DNA from: CAYZGU01 sp964478165
GTDB taxonomy: Bacteria > Poribacteria > WGA-4E > JAJDTR01
NCBI GenBank assembly: GCA_964478165.1
Contig: CAYZGU010000030.1
Location: 1 to 19,065 of the forward strand
Direction of reading: 5' to 3'
Length of the DNA: 19,065 nt
The first letter of the stretch is position 1. Each line of letters starts with the position of its first letter. The translations under genes and the position numbers were made by a program. The notes under the pieces were generated by a model, which saw only the letters and a program-made list of their open reading frames with translations, was not told the DNA's origin and did not search any database. Below, piece by piece: positions 7,466 to 14,997 of the stretch.

Positions 7466-8455
7466 CTAGAGCAGTCCGGCGGCGCGGAGGATAGTTTCTT
7501 GCACAATAAATTCGTGGTCTAGCGAGCGATCGGGCGATTTCTCGCCTCGGATATCTGCGACAAGTGCCTTAAGATCGCTTATATGAGATGGTCGCTTCTC
7601 GATTTCTACCCGTTGCCAACCTTCGGAATATCCGTCCCTATCTTCATCGAGACACAGCCGCAACGCCGGTGGATCCAGCGGTTCAAGTATCGCGCTGCCG
7701 CGAGTTCCGTATACCTCTAATCGCCTCGACTCACCCGATGATATCTCTGCCGCGACAGACTCGATGGTTGCCATGGCGTGTGTATATTCGAAGACGGCGG
7801 CGGCATTATCTTGCGCCCAAGGGAAGGTGCTGTCCAAATTCTGAGAGAACGATGTTACGCGCTCGGGACGGCCTAACAGCGCGACGATAATGTCGATAAG
7901 ATGGGGTGCGAGAATGAACATGATGCCGCCTTCGTGTTCGCCGCGAGAATCCCACCGCGTCCAGAGAGCTTCATTGGAAGGGCGTGTCGAGATACGTCCG
8001 CGGACTGAGAAAATCTCACCCAATCTTCCGGAGTTCCCCCAATCAAGGACAAACTGGAATCCCGCGTTATAGCGGAACATGTAGCCGAGCTGGACGCACA
8101 GATTCTTCTCGCGTGCGATGTCGAGCACCGTTCGGAACGCTTCCAGATCGTCGCCCGCTGGTTTGTCGAACCAGACGTGCTTTCCACTTTCAACCGCCGC
8201 CCGCGCAAAGTCGAGGTTTTCCGATACACGCCCCTGTGCCGCGATCCCCACGATGGTTTTGTCTTTCAACACCTCCTCTGCGGATGACAACCAATGGACG
8301 CCCTCAAACGCGTCGTTGGTGCCGAGTGTCTCGCGCGCTCCTGCGGACGGTTCATAAATCCCCACGAAATCGACATCCTCGCTGGATTTCAGCGTGCGGG
8401 CCTTGCTGGGCGCGTGGTCGTGCGAGATGCCGAATTGCGCGAATCTCAGTTTCAT
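7466..8455 (-). CDS. Gfo/Idh/MocA family oxidoreductase, paralogue 1
   Basis: 329 residues, a normal length. An N-terminal NAD(P)-binding Rossmann domain (about residues 1-120) starts MKLRFAQFGISHDHA, where the usual glycine-rich turn is replaced by FGISHDH. DKPAGDD (residues 97-103) is the EKP-type motif with the catalytic Lys98. The C-terminal alpha/beta domain carries GYMFRYN and HEGGIMFILAPHLIDII, where His185 (and Asp188) match the family's catalytic His. The family oxidises or reduces sugars, inositols and related polyols with NAD(P); the substrate here is not predictable. ATG 8453-8455 follows TGGAGG. It is colinear over its full length with the gene 357 bp upstream on the same strand, about three quarters identical by eye, so a tandem duplication is likely. 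The 357-bp spacer allows its own promoter. Confidence 0.9.
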   Translation of the reverse strand: MKLRFAQFGISHDHAPSKARTLKSSEDVDFVGIYEPSAGARETLGTNDAFEGVHWLSSAEEVLKDKTIVGIAAQGRVSENLDFARAAVESGKHVWFDKPAGDDLEAFRTVLDIAREKNLCVQLGYMFRYNAGFQFVLDWGNSGRLGEIFSVRGRISTRPSNEALWTRWDSRGEHEGGIMFILAPHLIDIIVALLGRPERVTSFSQNLDSTFPWAQDNAAAVFEYTHAMATIESVAAEISSGESRRLEVYGTRGSAILEPLDPPALRLCLDEDRDGYSEGWQRVEIEKRPSHISDLKALVADIRGEKSPDRSLDHEFIVQETILRAAGLL

Positions 8456-8811
8456 TCGGTCTTGCCTCCATGAAATTTGCGTTTGGTTACGGATGATGGG
8501 ACGTTATTGTAGACAACAAAACATCTGCAGAAGTGTAGGCTGGGTTGAACGATTAAGCGAATGTAGATTGAGCGCGATAGGAATCTCCTAAACACTAGTC
8601 TCTATCTTCGATAAGAGGATGGAAGGTCTTGAAATACAACTTTTATACGTAACGATAGAGTGAAACACAACTGAATTCGACCTGCAATCAAGAGTTGGGT
8701 TCCACTAGCTCTTTCAGATTTCAACCAGCATTTACTCCCGAAATACGAATGTAATTATTGACATGTCACGGTTACATTGTTCAACCCGACCTATGCGGAA
8801 TCGGTGGCGAT
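8456..8811. other. Spacer between the duplicated oxidoreductase genes
   Basis: 356 bp with no gene. Small inverted repeats are present: CTC-TATC/GATA-GAG around 8600-8617, and AATGTAA/TTACATT at 8748-8778, just past the stop of paralogue 2, where it might help end that transcript. GGGTTGAAC near 8532 recurs inverted near 8779. I found no strong promoter for paralogue 1. Confidence 0.5.
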
Positions 8812-9801
8812 TTACAGCAGTCCCACGGCACGGAGCACGGTTTCCTGCACGGTGAATTCGTGGTCGAGCGAACGGTCGGGCGATTTTTCGCCCCGAATGT
8901 CCGCTACAAGAGCGCGGAGGCTGTCGATATATCGAGGTCGATGTTCCACATCCACCTGCTGCCAACCTTCCGCATAGCCATCCCGGTCTTCGTCAAGGCA
9001 CAGCCGCAGCGCCGGGGGTTCAAGCGGTTCGAGAATCACGCTGCCCCGAGTACCGTAGACCTCCAAGCGTCTTGAAGCGCCCGACGACACTTCGGACGCT
9101 GTTGACTCGATGGTCACTATGGCGTCCGGGTATTCAAGAACGGATGTGGTATTATCTTGGAACCAAGGGAAGGTGCTGTCCAAGTTCTGTGATAAGAATG
9201 TCGCCCTTTCGGGGCGCCCGAGTATGGCGACGATAATGTCTATAAGATGGCAGGCGAGAATGAACATGATGCCGCCCTCGTGTTCGCCACGAGAATCCCA
9301 ACGAATCCATGAGGCGTCGTTCGAGCGTTGGGTCGAAATGCGTCCGCGAATGGAAAATATATCGCCCAGTTTCCCGGAATTTGCCCAATCAAGGAGAAAT
9401 TGGAACCCCGAGTTATAACGGAACATATAGCCGAGTTGGACGCACAGCCCCTTCTCGCGTGCGATGTCGAGCACCGTTCGAAACGCTTCCAGATCGTCGC
9501 CCGCCGGTTTGTCGAGCCAGACGTGTTTTCCGTGTTCGACCGCTGCCCGCGCATATTCGAGATTTCGTGATATCCGTCCCTGAACCGCGACGGCCACGAT
9601 GGTCTCATCGTCCAGAATCTCCTCCTCGGATGAGAACCAGTGAACCCCCGCATACGCTTCATTGGTACCGAGCGTCTCGCGAACTTCTGTCGATGGTTCA
9701 TACACGCCCACAAAATCGACCTCCTTGTTCGCTTGCAGCGTCTTCGCTTTGCCGCTGGCGTGGTCATGCGAAATGCCGTACTGTGCAAACCTGATTTTCA
9801 T
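8812..9801 (-). CDS. Gfo/Idh/MocA family oxidoreductase, paralogue 2
   Basis: 329 residues, the same length as paralogue 1 with no gaps needed in a by-eye alignment. It keeps the same landmarks: GISHDHA at the nucleotide turn, DKPAGDD with Lys98, GYMFRYN, and HEGGIMFILACHLIDII with His185. The most conserved blocks are DDLEAFRTVLDIAREK, RWDSRGEHEGGIMFI and IRGEKSPDRSLDHEF, so both copies look under selection. Differences cluster in the first 80 residues and around 200-240 (for example QDNAAAVFEY against QDNTTSVLEY), which may reflect different substrates. ATG 9799-9801 has a rather poor upstream site (GGGGGC). A promoter lies upstream at 9853-9882, and the next gene diverges. Confidence 0.9.
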   Translation of the reverse strand: MKIRFAQYGISHDHASGKAKTLQANKEVDFVGVYEPSTEVRETLGTNEAYAGVHWFSSEEEILDDETIVAVAVQGRISRNLEYARAAVEHGKHVWLDKPAGDDLEAFRTVLDIAREKGLCVQLGYMFRYNSGFQFLLDWANSGKLGDIFSIRGRISTQRSNDASWIRWDSRGEHEGGIMFILACHLIDIIVAILGRPERATFLSQNLDSTFPWFQDNTTSVLEYPDAIVTIESTASEVSSGASRRLEVYGTRGSVILEPLEPPALRLCLDEDRDGYAEGWQQVDVEHRPRYIDSLRALVADIRGEKSPDRSLDHEFTVQETVLRAVGLL

Positions 9802-9852
9802 TAGGCGTTGCCCCCATCTGTTTCAGATTAAGTAACGGATACGTCCTTGCTA

Positions 9853-9882
9853 ATTCTTGTCGAAAGTCCTGCTTTTTGTCAA
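9853..9882 (-). promoter_or_regulatory. Sigma70-type promoter for oxidoreductase paralogue 2
   Basis: On the minus strand TTGACA (9877-9882) is followed by an 18-nt spacer and AAGAAT (9853-9858). The -35 box is a full consensus match; the -10 box matches four of six. It sits about 50 nt upstream of the ATG, with the same orientation as the gene. Confidence 0.45.
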
Positions 9883-10031
9883 GCAAATTCCGCAGCAGCC
9901 ACAGAGAGATCGTGCCGAAGACGGAGTTCAGGGATATGATAATTGCTGGTTCCAAAAGAAATCGCGACCGGGAGGGCGCTCCTAGCGATCAGAATCAGGT
10001 GCGATTAGCAGCGTCTTGGTAGCGATTGTTG

Positions 10032-10060
10032 TTGACTGAGAGGCGCAAGCCTAGTAGAAT
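10032..10060 (+). promoter_or_regulatory. Sigma70-type promoter for the GH32/43-like gene
   Basis: TTGACT (10032-10037), a 17-nt spacer, and TAGAAT (10055-10060). Both boxes match five of six consensus bases at the ideal distance. It implies transcription from about 10067, leaving some 27 nt before the ATG at 10094 or about 108 nt before the favoured ATG at 10175. Confidence 0.6.
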
Positions 10061-10174
10061 TTCGCCGCGTTCCCCTAATAGATATCCCTTACAATGCCGC
10101 TCGAAAAAATCAGCGAGTATTGGATTTATCCCAACCTACTGAACCCGATAATACCGCATGCGAAGGGTTTGAAG

Positions 10175-11551
10175 ATGATGGCAAAATCACGATATCTTGT
10201 CCTCGAATCACGAATCATCGCCGACGTTGAAGAAGCTAGGCTAACGGTTGGTGAAGTGAGTAAGCACCCCGAGAACCCGCTCTTCACCGAGGATAAACCG
10301 TGGGAACCCCGATACGACAACGTTTACCCCGATGTTATTTATGATGAGGACGAAAAAATCTACAAGTGTTGGTACAACCCGTTTGTGGTTGACGCGCGGG
10401 TGACCAGTATGCCGCTCGAATGCCGTCATCCCAACCTCATAAAGTATAACGATGTTAGACCGACAGATCGGGAGATAGGGCTCTGCTACGCCGTCTCGAA
10501 GGATGGAATTCGTTGGGAGAAACCGGAATTGGGTATGGCTGAGTTCGAAGGCTGTAAAGCGAACAACATCGTGACGCGCCGTCGCGGGGTCGCGGGCATT
10601 TACAAGGACGAACGAGCCTCGAATCCGGCGAGACGCTACAAGATGTTTTTCTCCGCGAGCAGGGGTGCCTTCGTGGCATTCTCTCCCGACGGCATGCACT
10701 GGGACGATCTGATTCCCGTGCCGAGGCACGAAGGTGGTAACCGGCCCAGTGCGTTCTGGGCACCGCATCTCGGCAAGTACGTGGTTATTACGCGCCGCAA
10801 CTCTGAGTTCGGGAGGCGCCAAGTTACGCAGACCGAGTCGCCCGACTTTGTGACCTGGAGGCGGGAGCGGAGCATTATGGAGGGGCCGACACCGCAAGTG
10901 CAAACCCATGACATGATTGTCTTTCCGACGTGTGGCGTGTACATCGGATTGGTAGGAGTGATGGTGTTTCCGGAGGAGGATTCCGACTGTGGAGTAAAGC
11001 AGCACGCCGAACTGGCGTGGAGCCCGGACACCGTTATCTGGCACCGGATTCAGGAGGGTACACCGTTTATCGGGCACACCCCCACAGCACGAGAACAGTA
11101 TGGAGAGACGCCGTACGATTGGGGTACCATCTTCGCCGCCGCGCCAATCCTCCATGACGATGAGGTCCGAATCTATTACGGTGCGGGTGACTGGCACTTC
11201 TTCGAATGGCGCAAAGGCTATCTCGCGCTGGCAACGCTTAGACCGGATGGCTGGGCGGGTTACGAGCCAATCTCTGCTGAAATCACTGCAGTGATAACTA
11301 CGGAACTCCTGGAATTTGGTGGGGAGACGTTTGGTATAACCGCCGACGTGGACGATGGCGGTTCGGTTCAGGTTGAAGTTGTGGATGCGGAGAATAATAT
11401 CTCTGCGGCGAGCCAACCTATTGGAAATACTGTTACCGACGGTAGCGTGGTATGGAACGCTGATGGAGGCACGGACGGCCTGAGCGGAAAGTGGGCTCGC
11501 TTGAGATTTCGACTTCACAAGGCTAAGTTGTACGGTTTTCAGTTAGGGTAA
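10175..11551 (+). CDS. Glycoside hydrolase family 32/43-like beta-propeller protein
   Basis: 458 residues from ATG 10175, chosen because GCGAAGGG lies seven bases upstream and because the conserved text begins there (RYLVLESRIIADVE, then ARLTVGEV). The frame is open back to ATG 10094, 27 codons earlier, but that start has no ribosome site. The body resembles five-bladed propeller proteins of the GH32/GH43/GH68 group: NPLFTEDKPWEPRYDNVYPDV, KCWYNPF, YAVSKDGIRWEKPELG, NNIV, RYKMFFSASRG, FSPDGMHWDD, AFWAPHLGKYV and IYYGAGDW with repeated DG-x-x-W turns. A beta-sandwich follows from about residue 365. There is no signal peptide, and I cannot pick out a full set of three catalytic carboxylates, so hydrolase activity is inferred. 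It lies divergent from the oxidoreductases and upstream of the PhyH gene, pointing to sugar use. Confidence 0.78.
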   Translation: MMAKSRYLVLESRIIADVEEARLTVGEVSKHPENPLFTEDKPWEPRYDNVYPDVIYDEDEKIYKCWYNPFVVDARVTSMPLECRHPNLIKYNDVRPTDREIGLCYAVSKDGIRWEKPELGMAEFEGCKANNIVTRRRGVAGIYKDERASNPARRYKMFFSASRGAFVAFSPDGMHWDDLIPVPRHEGGNRPSAFWAPHLGKYVVITRRNSEFGRRQVTQTESPDFVTWRRERSIMEGPTPQVQTHDMIVFPTCGVYIGLVGVMVFPEEDSDCGVKQHAELAWSPDTVIWHRIQEGTPFIGHTPTAREQYGETPYDWGTIFAAAPILHDDEVRIYYGAGDWHFFEWRKGYLALATLRPDGWAGYEPISAEITAVITTELLEFGGETFGITADVDDGGSVQVEVVDAENNISAASQPIGNTVTDGSVVWNADGGTDGLSGKWARLRFRLHKAKLYGFQLG

Positions 11552-11607
11552 TTCTATTCAAAGGCTGCTGCGCGGTGCGCACCCTCCAGAATTGTGCGAG
11601 AAAGAGA

Positions 11608-11636
11608 CTGAGTTTTGAAGAAAAAACTCGGTTTCG
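11608..11636 (+). terminator. Intrinsic terminator-like hairpin after the propeller gene
   Basis: CTGAGTTTT (11608-11616) pairs with AAAACTCGG (11623-11631) through nine pairs, one of them T-G, around the loop GAAGAA. A short TTT follows. It lies 57 nt past the stop of the propeller gene on the same strand. The tail is weak but the position is right. Confidence 0.5.
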
Positions 11637-11704
11637 AGGTGCATGATTCTACTCGAAATGACTTTTCAGATAAGTTCTAAGAGTGAGTTTTTGGCTGGTA
11701 TGAT

Positions 11705-11734
11705 TTGCTTATTCTAGTATTATTCATGTATACT
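11705..11734 (+). promoter_or_regulatory. Sigma70-type promoter for the PhyH gene
   Basis: TTGCTT (11705-11710), an 18-nt spacer and TATACT (11729-11734). The -10 box matches five of six. It lies about 95 nt upstream of the ATG and downstream of the hairpin at 11608, suggesting the PhyH gene is transcribed on its own. Confidence 0.45.
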
Positions 11735-11826
11735 CGCTAAACGATGTGCGGGACGATCTTCTCGATGTGGTTTTGCTGTCTGTTACTCAAGCCCGCACTT
11801 TTTAACTGAAGTATGGAGGATTTAAT

Positions 11827-12723
11827 ATGGGTAGTTCAGCAAATCAGAACAATGCTGCGATTACGGAAAAGCAGATTGAATTTTTTGACGTAAATGGTTA
11901 TTTGATACTTAAGAACGTCTTGGATCCTGCAGAACTCGAGGAACTTCAGGCGGGGTCAGACCTACTTGTCCGTGAAGGGAATCCAAAGAATCCACAGTTG
12001 GATTATCAGTACCTGCCCGGCACCGTTAGCGGAGACATTACGCTTAAGCGAATTGACTACGTGGTGGATAAAGCGCCGGCATTTCGAATACTTATGGGAC
12101 ACCCTCGAATCCTGCGCGCGGTCGAGGCGCTTACATCTCCCGATTTAATTCCCACGTGGGATGCGATGGTATTCAAGATGCCGTACGAGGGTATTCTTAA
12201 GGCATGGCATAGGGATGCGGCGGTTGATTTTGCTTGTGATGTTCCGATTTTCAATGTGGATTTCTATCTGGACAAATCCGACAAGGACACAGCCGTTTGG
12301 GCTATTCCAGGAAGCCATCGGTGGAATCATGAACGTGCAGCCGACTATCTGGGCGTTGAAACGTTTGACTTTCCGGAGGCCAAACCACTCTACATGCAAC
12401 CGGGCGACGTGCTATTTCATGAAATACGACTTCTGCATGCATCACCTCTGAATACCTCGCCAAATCTACGCCGTGTCATTTATTATGAATTTAGAACCGC
12501 GAGTGTCGAAATTGAGCACGGGCCACATACCCCAGAATATATTCCTCTAAAGCAGGATTTACTTCGATCTTGCATTGAGCTCAGAAAAGATGCCGATTAC
12601 ATACCCGACGATGAAGTTCCATACATTTATGCGCCCCCGTTTCCATTCAACGAATTTAAGGATTTGCCGCCAGGAGGCTTGACTACCTATCGATACGACC
12701 ATGAGGACTTCTGGAGGGGATAG
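11827..12723 (+). CDS. Phytanoyl-CoA dioxygenase (PhyH) family protein
   Basis: 298 residues, typical for the family. It is a Fe(II)/2-oxoglutarate-dependent oxygenase with a double-stranded beta-helix. The metal ligands are visible as HRD (His128, Asp130, in KAWHRDAAV) and the distal His204 in LLHASPLN; Arg215 or Arg216 (NLRRVIYYEFR) would hold 2-oxoglutarate. The N-terminal helix IEFFDVNGYLILKNVL and the phrase AVWAIPGSHRWNHE are typical of PhyH proteins. These enzymes hydroxylate diverse small molecules; Poribacteria and relatives carry many copies of unknown substrate. Here the surrounding sugar oxidoreductases and sulfatases suggest a carbohydrate-related or osmolyte substrate, but that is only context. 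ATG 11827 follows GGAGG at seven bases. There is no signal peptide, so it is cytoplasmic. Confidence 0.9.
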   Translation: MGSSANQNNAAITEKQIEFFDVNGYLILKNVLDPAELEELQAGSDLLVREGNPKNPQLDYQYLPGTVSGDITLKRIDYVVDKAPAFRILMGHPRILRAVEALTSPDLIPTWDAMVFKMPYEGILKAWHRDAAVDFACDVPIFNVDFYLDKSDKDTAVWAIPGSHRWNHERAADYLGVETFDFPEAKPLYMQPGDVLFHEIRLLHASPLNTSPNLRRVIYYEFRTASVEIEHGPHTPEYIPLKQDLLRSCIELRKDADYIPDDEVPYIYAPPFPFNEFKDLPPGGLTTYRYDHEDFWRG

Positions 12724-13182
12724 TGTATATCCATTCTCCATTTTGGTGGATTTGCTTAGGTGTCGTGCCCGAGACAACTAGGTCCGAGGATTTGAGCTTC
12801 CAAGGTGTAGTTAACCAACTGCGTGATGATTGTATTCCAACGCTTCTTAGCTGTTGGCCTTGGAGGCGCACTTCTACAAAATCTGTCATACTTGCTAACT
12901 CTAGCTATCAGGGGTGTAGACCATGGTGCCTGCTCGAAGCCTTTCCTCAATTGGGGGAGTTCTCCCGCTGCCCCCGGCGCTGGAATCGCATTCAACAGAA
13001 AATTGCGTTTCCCGTCGTTTCTTCATAGCGGATGAGTGCCCCATATACTAAAACGATAGTTGCCCTAGCAACAGTAGAGAGGTAATCTGTTCCGCGAAAT
13101 AATCCTATGGTCTAGGAGCCTATTTGGGCGCTCGAAACTTTTTTGGTGCAGAGGGACAACAAGGTATACAGAGTGTGTTCAT
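12724..13182. other. Gap between convergent PhyH and sulfatase genes
   Basis: 459 bp with no gene I can support. Frames on both strands stay open for 70-100 codons, but their make-up (rich in Trp, Cys, Arg and Ser) looks like chance or old decay. The left arm (13149-13159) of an inverted repeat with the sulfatase stop region lies here. Confidence 0.45.
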
Positions 13183-13206
13183 TTATTGTCCAGCTTTGTC
13201 CCTCTG
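13149..13206 (-). terminator. Inverted repeat spanning the stop codon of sulfatase 1
   Basis: CAGAGGGACAA (13149-13159) pairs perfectly over 11 bases with TTGTCCCTCTG (13196-13206) around a 36-nt loop. The 3' arm on the plus strand is the last codons of the sulfatase (QRDK). On the minus strand the hairpin is followed by CACCAAAAAAG, so the T-run of an intrinsic terminator is missing; it could protect the mRNA end. Confidence 0.4.
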
Positions 13207-14733
13207 ACAACGTTTGAACCATGTTTGCCACATGCCGTCCAGCTCTTTGACGATTTCCGGGTGCTTGCTTGATAAGTCATTCAGTTCGCAGCGATCGGTC
13301 TCCATGTTGTAGAGTTCCCACTTGTCGTGGCCTGTTGGAACATGGTGGCCTGCGATCCTACGCTCTGGTCCTAGGCTTACGGCTTTCCATTTACCTTTGC
13401 GCACAGCTCGGCACTTATTTAGTTCCCAGAACAGGCTGTCATGGCCCTTCCTGTGTTCGCCGCGGAAGATAGGGACAAGACTCTTTCCTTCGAGAGGGAG
13501 AATGTTGTGACCGTGGTAGTGTGATGGATAGTCACCTTCACCTAGTTCGGCAAAGGTCGGGAGAAAATCGATTACGTGACCTATTTGGTGCGTAATGGTT
13601 CCGGCTTCAATGACATTGGGCCAAAACGCAATGAGGGGAGTGGAGATGCCGCCTTCGTGATCGAAAACCTTGTATTTTCGAAACGGTGTATTACTAGCGT
13701 TTGCCCAAGGAGCATCAACTGTGGTGTAGGTGTCGACACTGCCGGGTTTCCGGTCCGGTGAGTTGTCAAGAGTTTCACCGCATCCACCGTTGTCTGAAAG
13801 GAACAGAACTAGCGTGTTTTCTTCTTTGCCAAGTTCTCCGATCTTATTCAACACTTTACCAATCCCCTGATCCATTCGATCGACCATTGCGGCGTACACA
13901 GCCATCTTGCGATCGTAACGTTCTCTGTCCGTTTCTTGGCTCCATTCAGGACAAATGTCGTCCCGGTCAGAAATGCCCCACTCTTTATCAACTAGCCCCA
14001 TCTCCACCAAACGTTGGTAGCGTCGTTGTCGTAGTTCGTCCCAGCCAATCATGTATCGGCCCTGATAGCGTTCGATGTCCTGCGGCCAGGCTTGCATGGG
14101 AAAATGAGGTGCCGCATGTGCAAGATACAAAAGAAAAGGCCTATCCTCTTGTCCATATTGATTGAGGAAGTTCAGGGCATGTTGTGTGAAGGCGTCAGTG
14201 GAGTAAAAATTCCGATCCTCTGGTGTGTAGGGGAAGAGCACCTCGTCGTCGTCACCCCAAGGCCTTAAGTTGTTGGGTTCTTTGTGGACCGGTTCTGGTT
14301 CACCGGACCGTTTTAACCCGGTATTATAGTAGTTGCTACATCCGGACAACAGACCCCAGTATCGCTCAAAACCGCGATCGACCGGTTTTTCCCCGCTTTC
14401 GAATCCGTTGTGCCATTTGCCAGTCATCAGCGTTCGATAGCCCGCCTCCTTCAAGAGTTCTGCGAAAGTTACATTGTTACTCCGCGCTTGAAGCTTACTA
14501 CCACCCTGTTTTTTCCCGACTTGGTTAGCGTAGAGACCTGTCAGAAGGGAAGCACGTGTGGCTACACAGACAGCATTGTTGTAGAAGTGGGTGAATCGGA
14601 GACCGTTCTGAGCCAATCGGTCGAGATTGGGCGTGCGAATTTCACCACCGTAGCAACCCAGGTCGCAAAAACCCAGGTCGTCGGCCATGATGAGAACGAT
14701 GTTTGGTCGTCGGCTATTGTTTTCTGCGTTCAT
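13183..14733 (-). CDS. Arylsulfatase-type sulfatase (S1 family), sulfatase 1
   Basis: 516 residues, full length. It opens RRPNIVLIMADDLGFCDLG with the metal-binding Asp18-Asp19, then GGEIRTPNLDRLAQNGLRF. The formylglycine signature is CVATRASLLTGLY: Cys56 would be oxidised to formylglycine and Arg60 holds it; the third position is Ala instead of the usual Pro. Further landmarks are TMTGKWHNG-type text (LMTGKWHNGFE), YLAHAAPHFPMQA and the second metal site LFLSDNGG. No clear signal peptide is present, though many homologues are exported. S1 sulfatases remove sulfate esters from polysaccharides or aryl sulfates and need an anaerobic or aerobic maturase, not seen here. ATG 14731-14733 has AGGA seven bases upstream. 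A consensus promoter lies at 14845-14872. It lies in the same direction as sulfatase 2, 264 bp apart. Confidence 0.92.
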   Translation of the reverse strand: MNAENNSRRPNIVLIMADDLGFCDLGCYGGEIRTPNLDRLAQNGLRFTHFYNNAVCVATRASLLTGLYANQVGKKQGGSKLQARSNNVTFAELLKEAGYRTLMTGKWHNGFESGEKPVDRGFERYWGLLSGCSNYYNTGLKRSGEPEPVHKEPNNLRPWGDDDEVLFPYTPEDRNFYSTDAFTQHALNFLNQYGQEDRPFLLYLAHAAPHFPMQAWPQDIERYQGRYMIGWDELRQRRYQRLVEMGLVDKEWGISDRDDICPEWSQETDRERYDRKMAVYAAMVDRMDQGIGKVLNKIGELGKEENTLVLFLSDNGGCGETLDNSPDRKPGSVDTYTTVDAPWANASNTPFRKYKVFDHEGGISTPLIAFWPNVIEAGTITHQIGHVIDFLPTFAELGEGDYPSHYHGHNILPLEGKSLVPIFRGEHRKGHDSLFWELNKCRAVRKGKWKAVSLGPERRIAGHHVPTGHDKWELYNMETDRCELNDLSSKHPEIVKELDGMWQTWFKRCQRDKAGQ

Positions 14734-14844
14734 GAATTTTCCTATCTATTCCAATGGCATTCGACGTGCGCGAATCCAGGCACGAGCGAAAGGCGCTTCA
14801 AAAACCCGTTGCTTCGTAGTTCCGTCATTTGTGCTTCTCACTCA

Positions 14845-14872
14845 ATTATAGTGCTTTCAGAGAATCTGTCAA
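14845..14872 (-). promoter_or_regulatory. Consensus sigma70 promoter for sulfatase 1
   Basis: On the minus strand a perfect TTGACA (14867-14872) and a perfect TATAAT (14845-14850) are separated by 16 nt. The leader to the ATG is about 105 nt. This is the strongest promoter in the window and shows that sulfatase 1 does not depend on transcription from sulfatase 2. Confidence 0.7.
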
Positions 14873-14887
14873 CAGGAAAGCCCTGAA

Positions 14888-14904
14888 TCCCCTGTTTGAG
14901 GGGA
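14888..14904 (-). terminator. Short GC-rich hairpin between the two sulfatases
   Basis: TCCCCT (14888-14893) pairs with AGGGGA (14899-14904) around GTTTG. It lies about 95 nt past the stop of sulfatase 2 and just before the promoter of sulfatase 1. No T-run follows on the minus strand, so a terminator role is uncertain. Confidence 0.35.
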
Positions 14905-14997
14905 GAAAAGGTGATGCTAGAAAGGATGCTTCTGCTTCCGCCTGCTGCGATGAGTGTAGAGAGTGTCGAGAACATAGCCCCCATTCCGGTTCCTTTG

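Larger units (their letters stand above)
9802..10174. other. Divergent regulatory region between oxidoreductase and propeller genes
   Basis: It carries back-to-back promoters (9853-9882 minus, 10032-10060 plus). Between them lies a small GGAG-GGCG-CTCC hairpin, and GCGAT recurs three times between about 9992 and 10027, which could be binding sites for a shared regulator. That last point is only a suggestion. Confidence 0.4.

Noticed and set aside
10241..11518. 425-codon open frame antisense to the GH32/43-like gene
   Set aside because: No family motif can be seen in it, while the plus strand shows many propeller motifs and a good promoter. It is a by-product of codon use.
12723..13028. 101-codon frame starting GTG that overlaps the PhyH stop by one base, with GGAGGGG just upstream
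   Set aside because: The apparent ribosome site is simply the codons for W-R-G at the PhyH end, and the product is rich in Trp, Cys and Arg with no family features. It could be old decay but is not supported as a gene.
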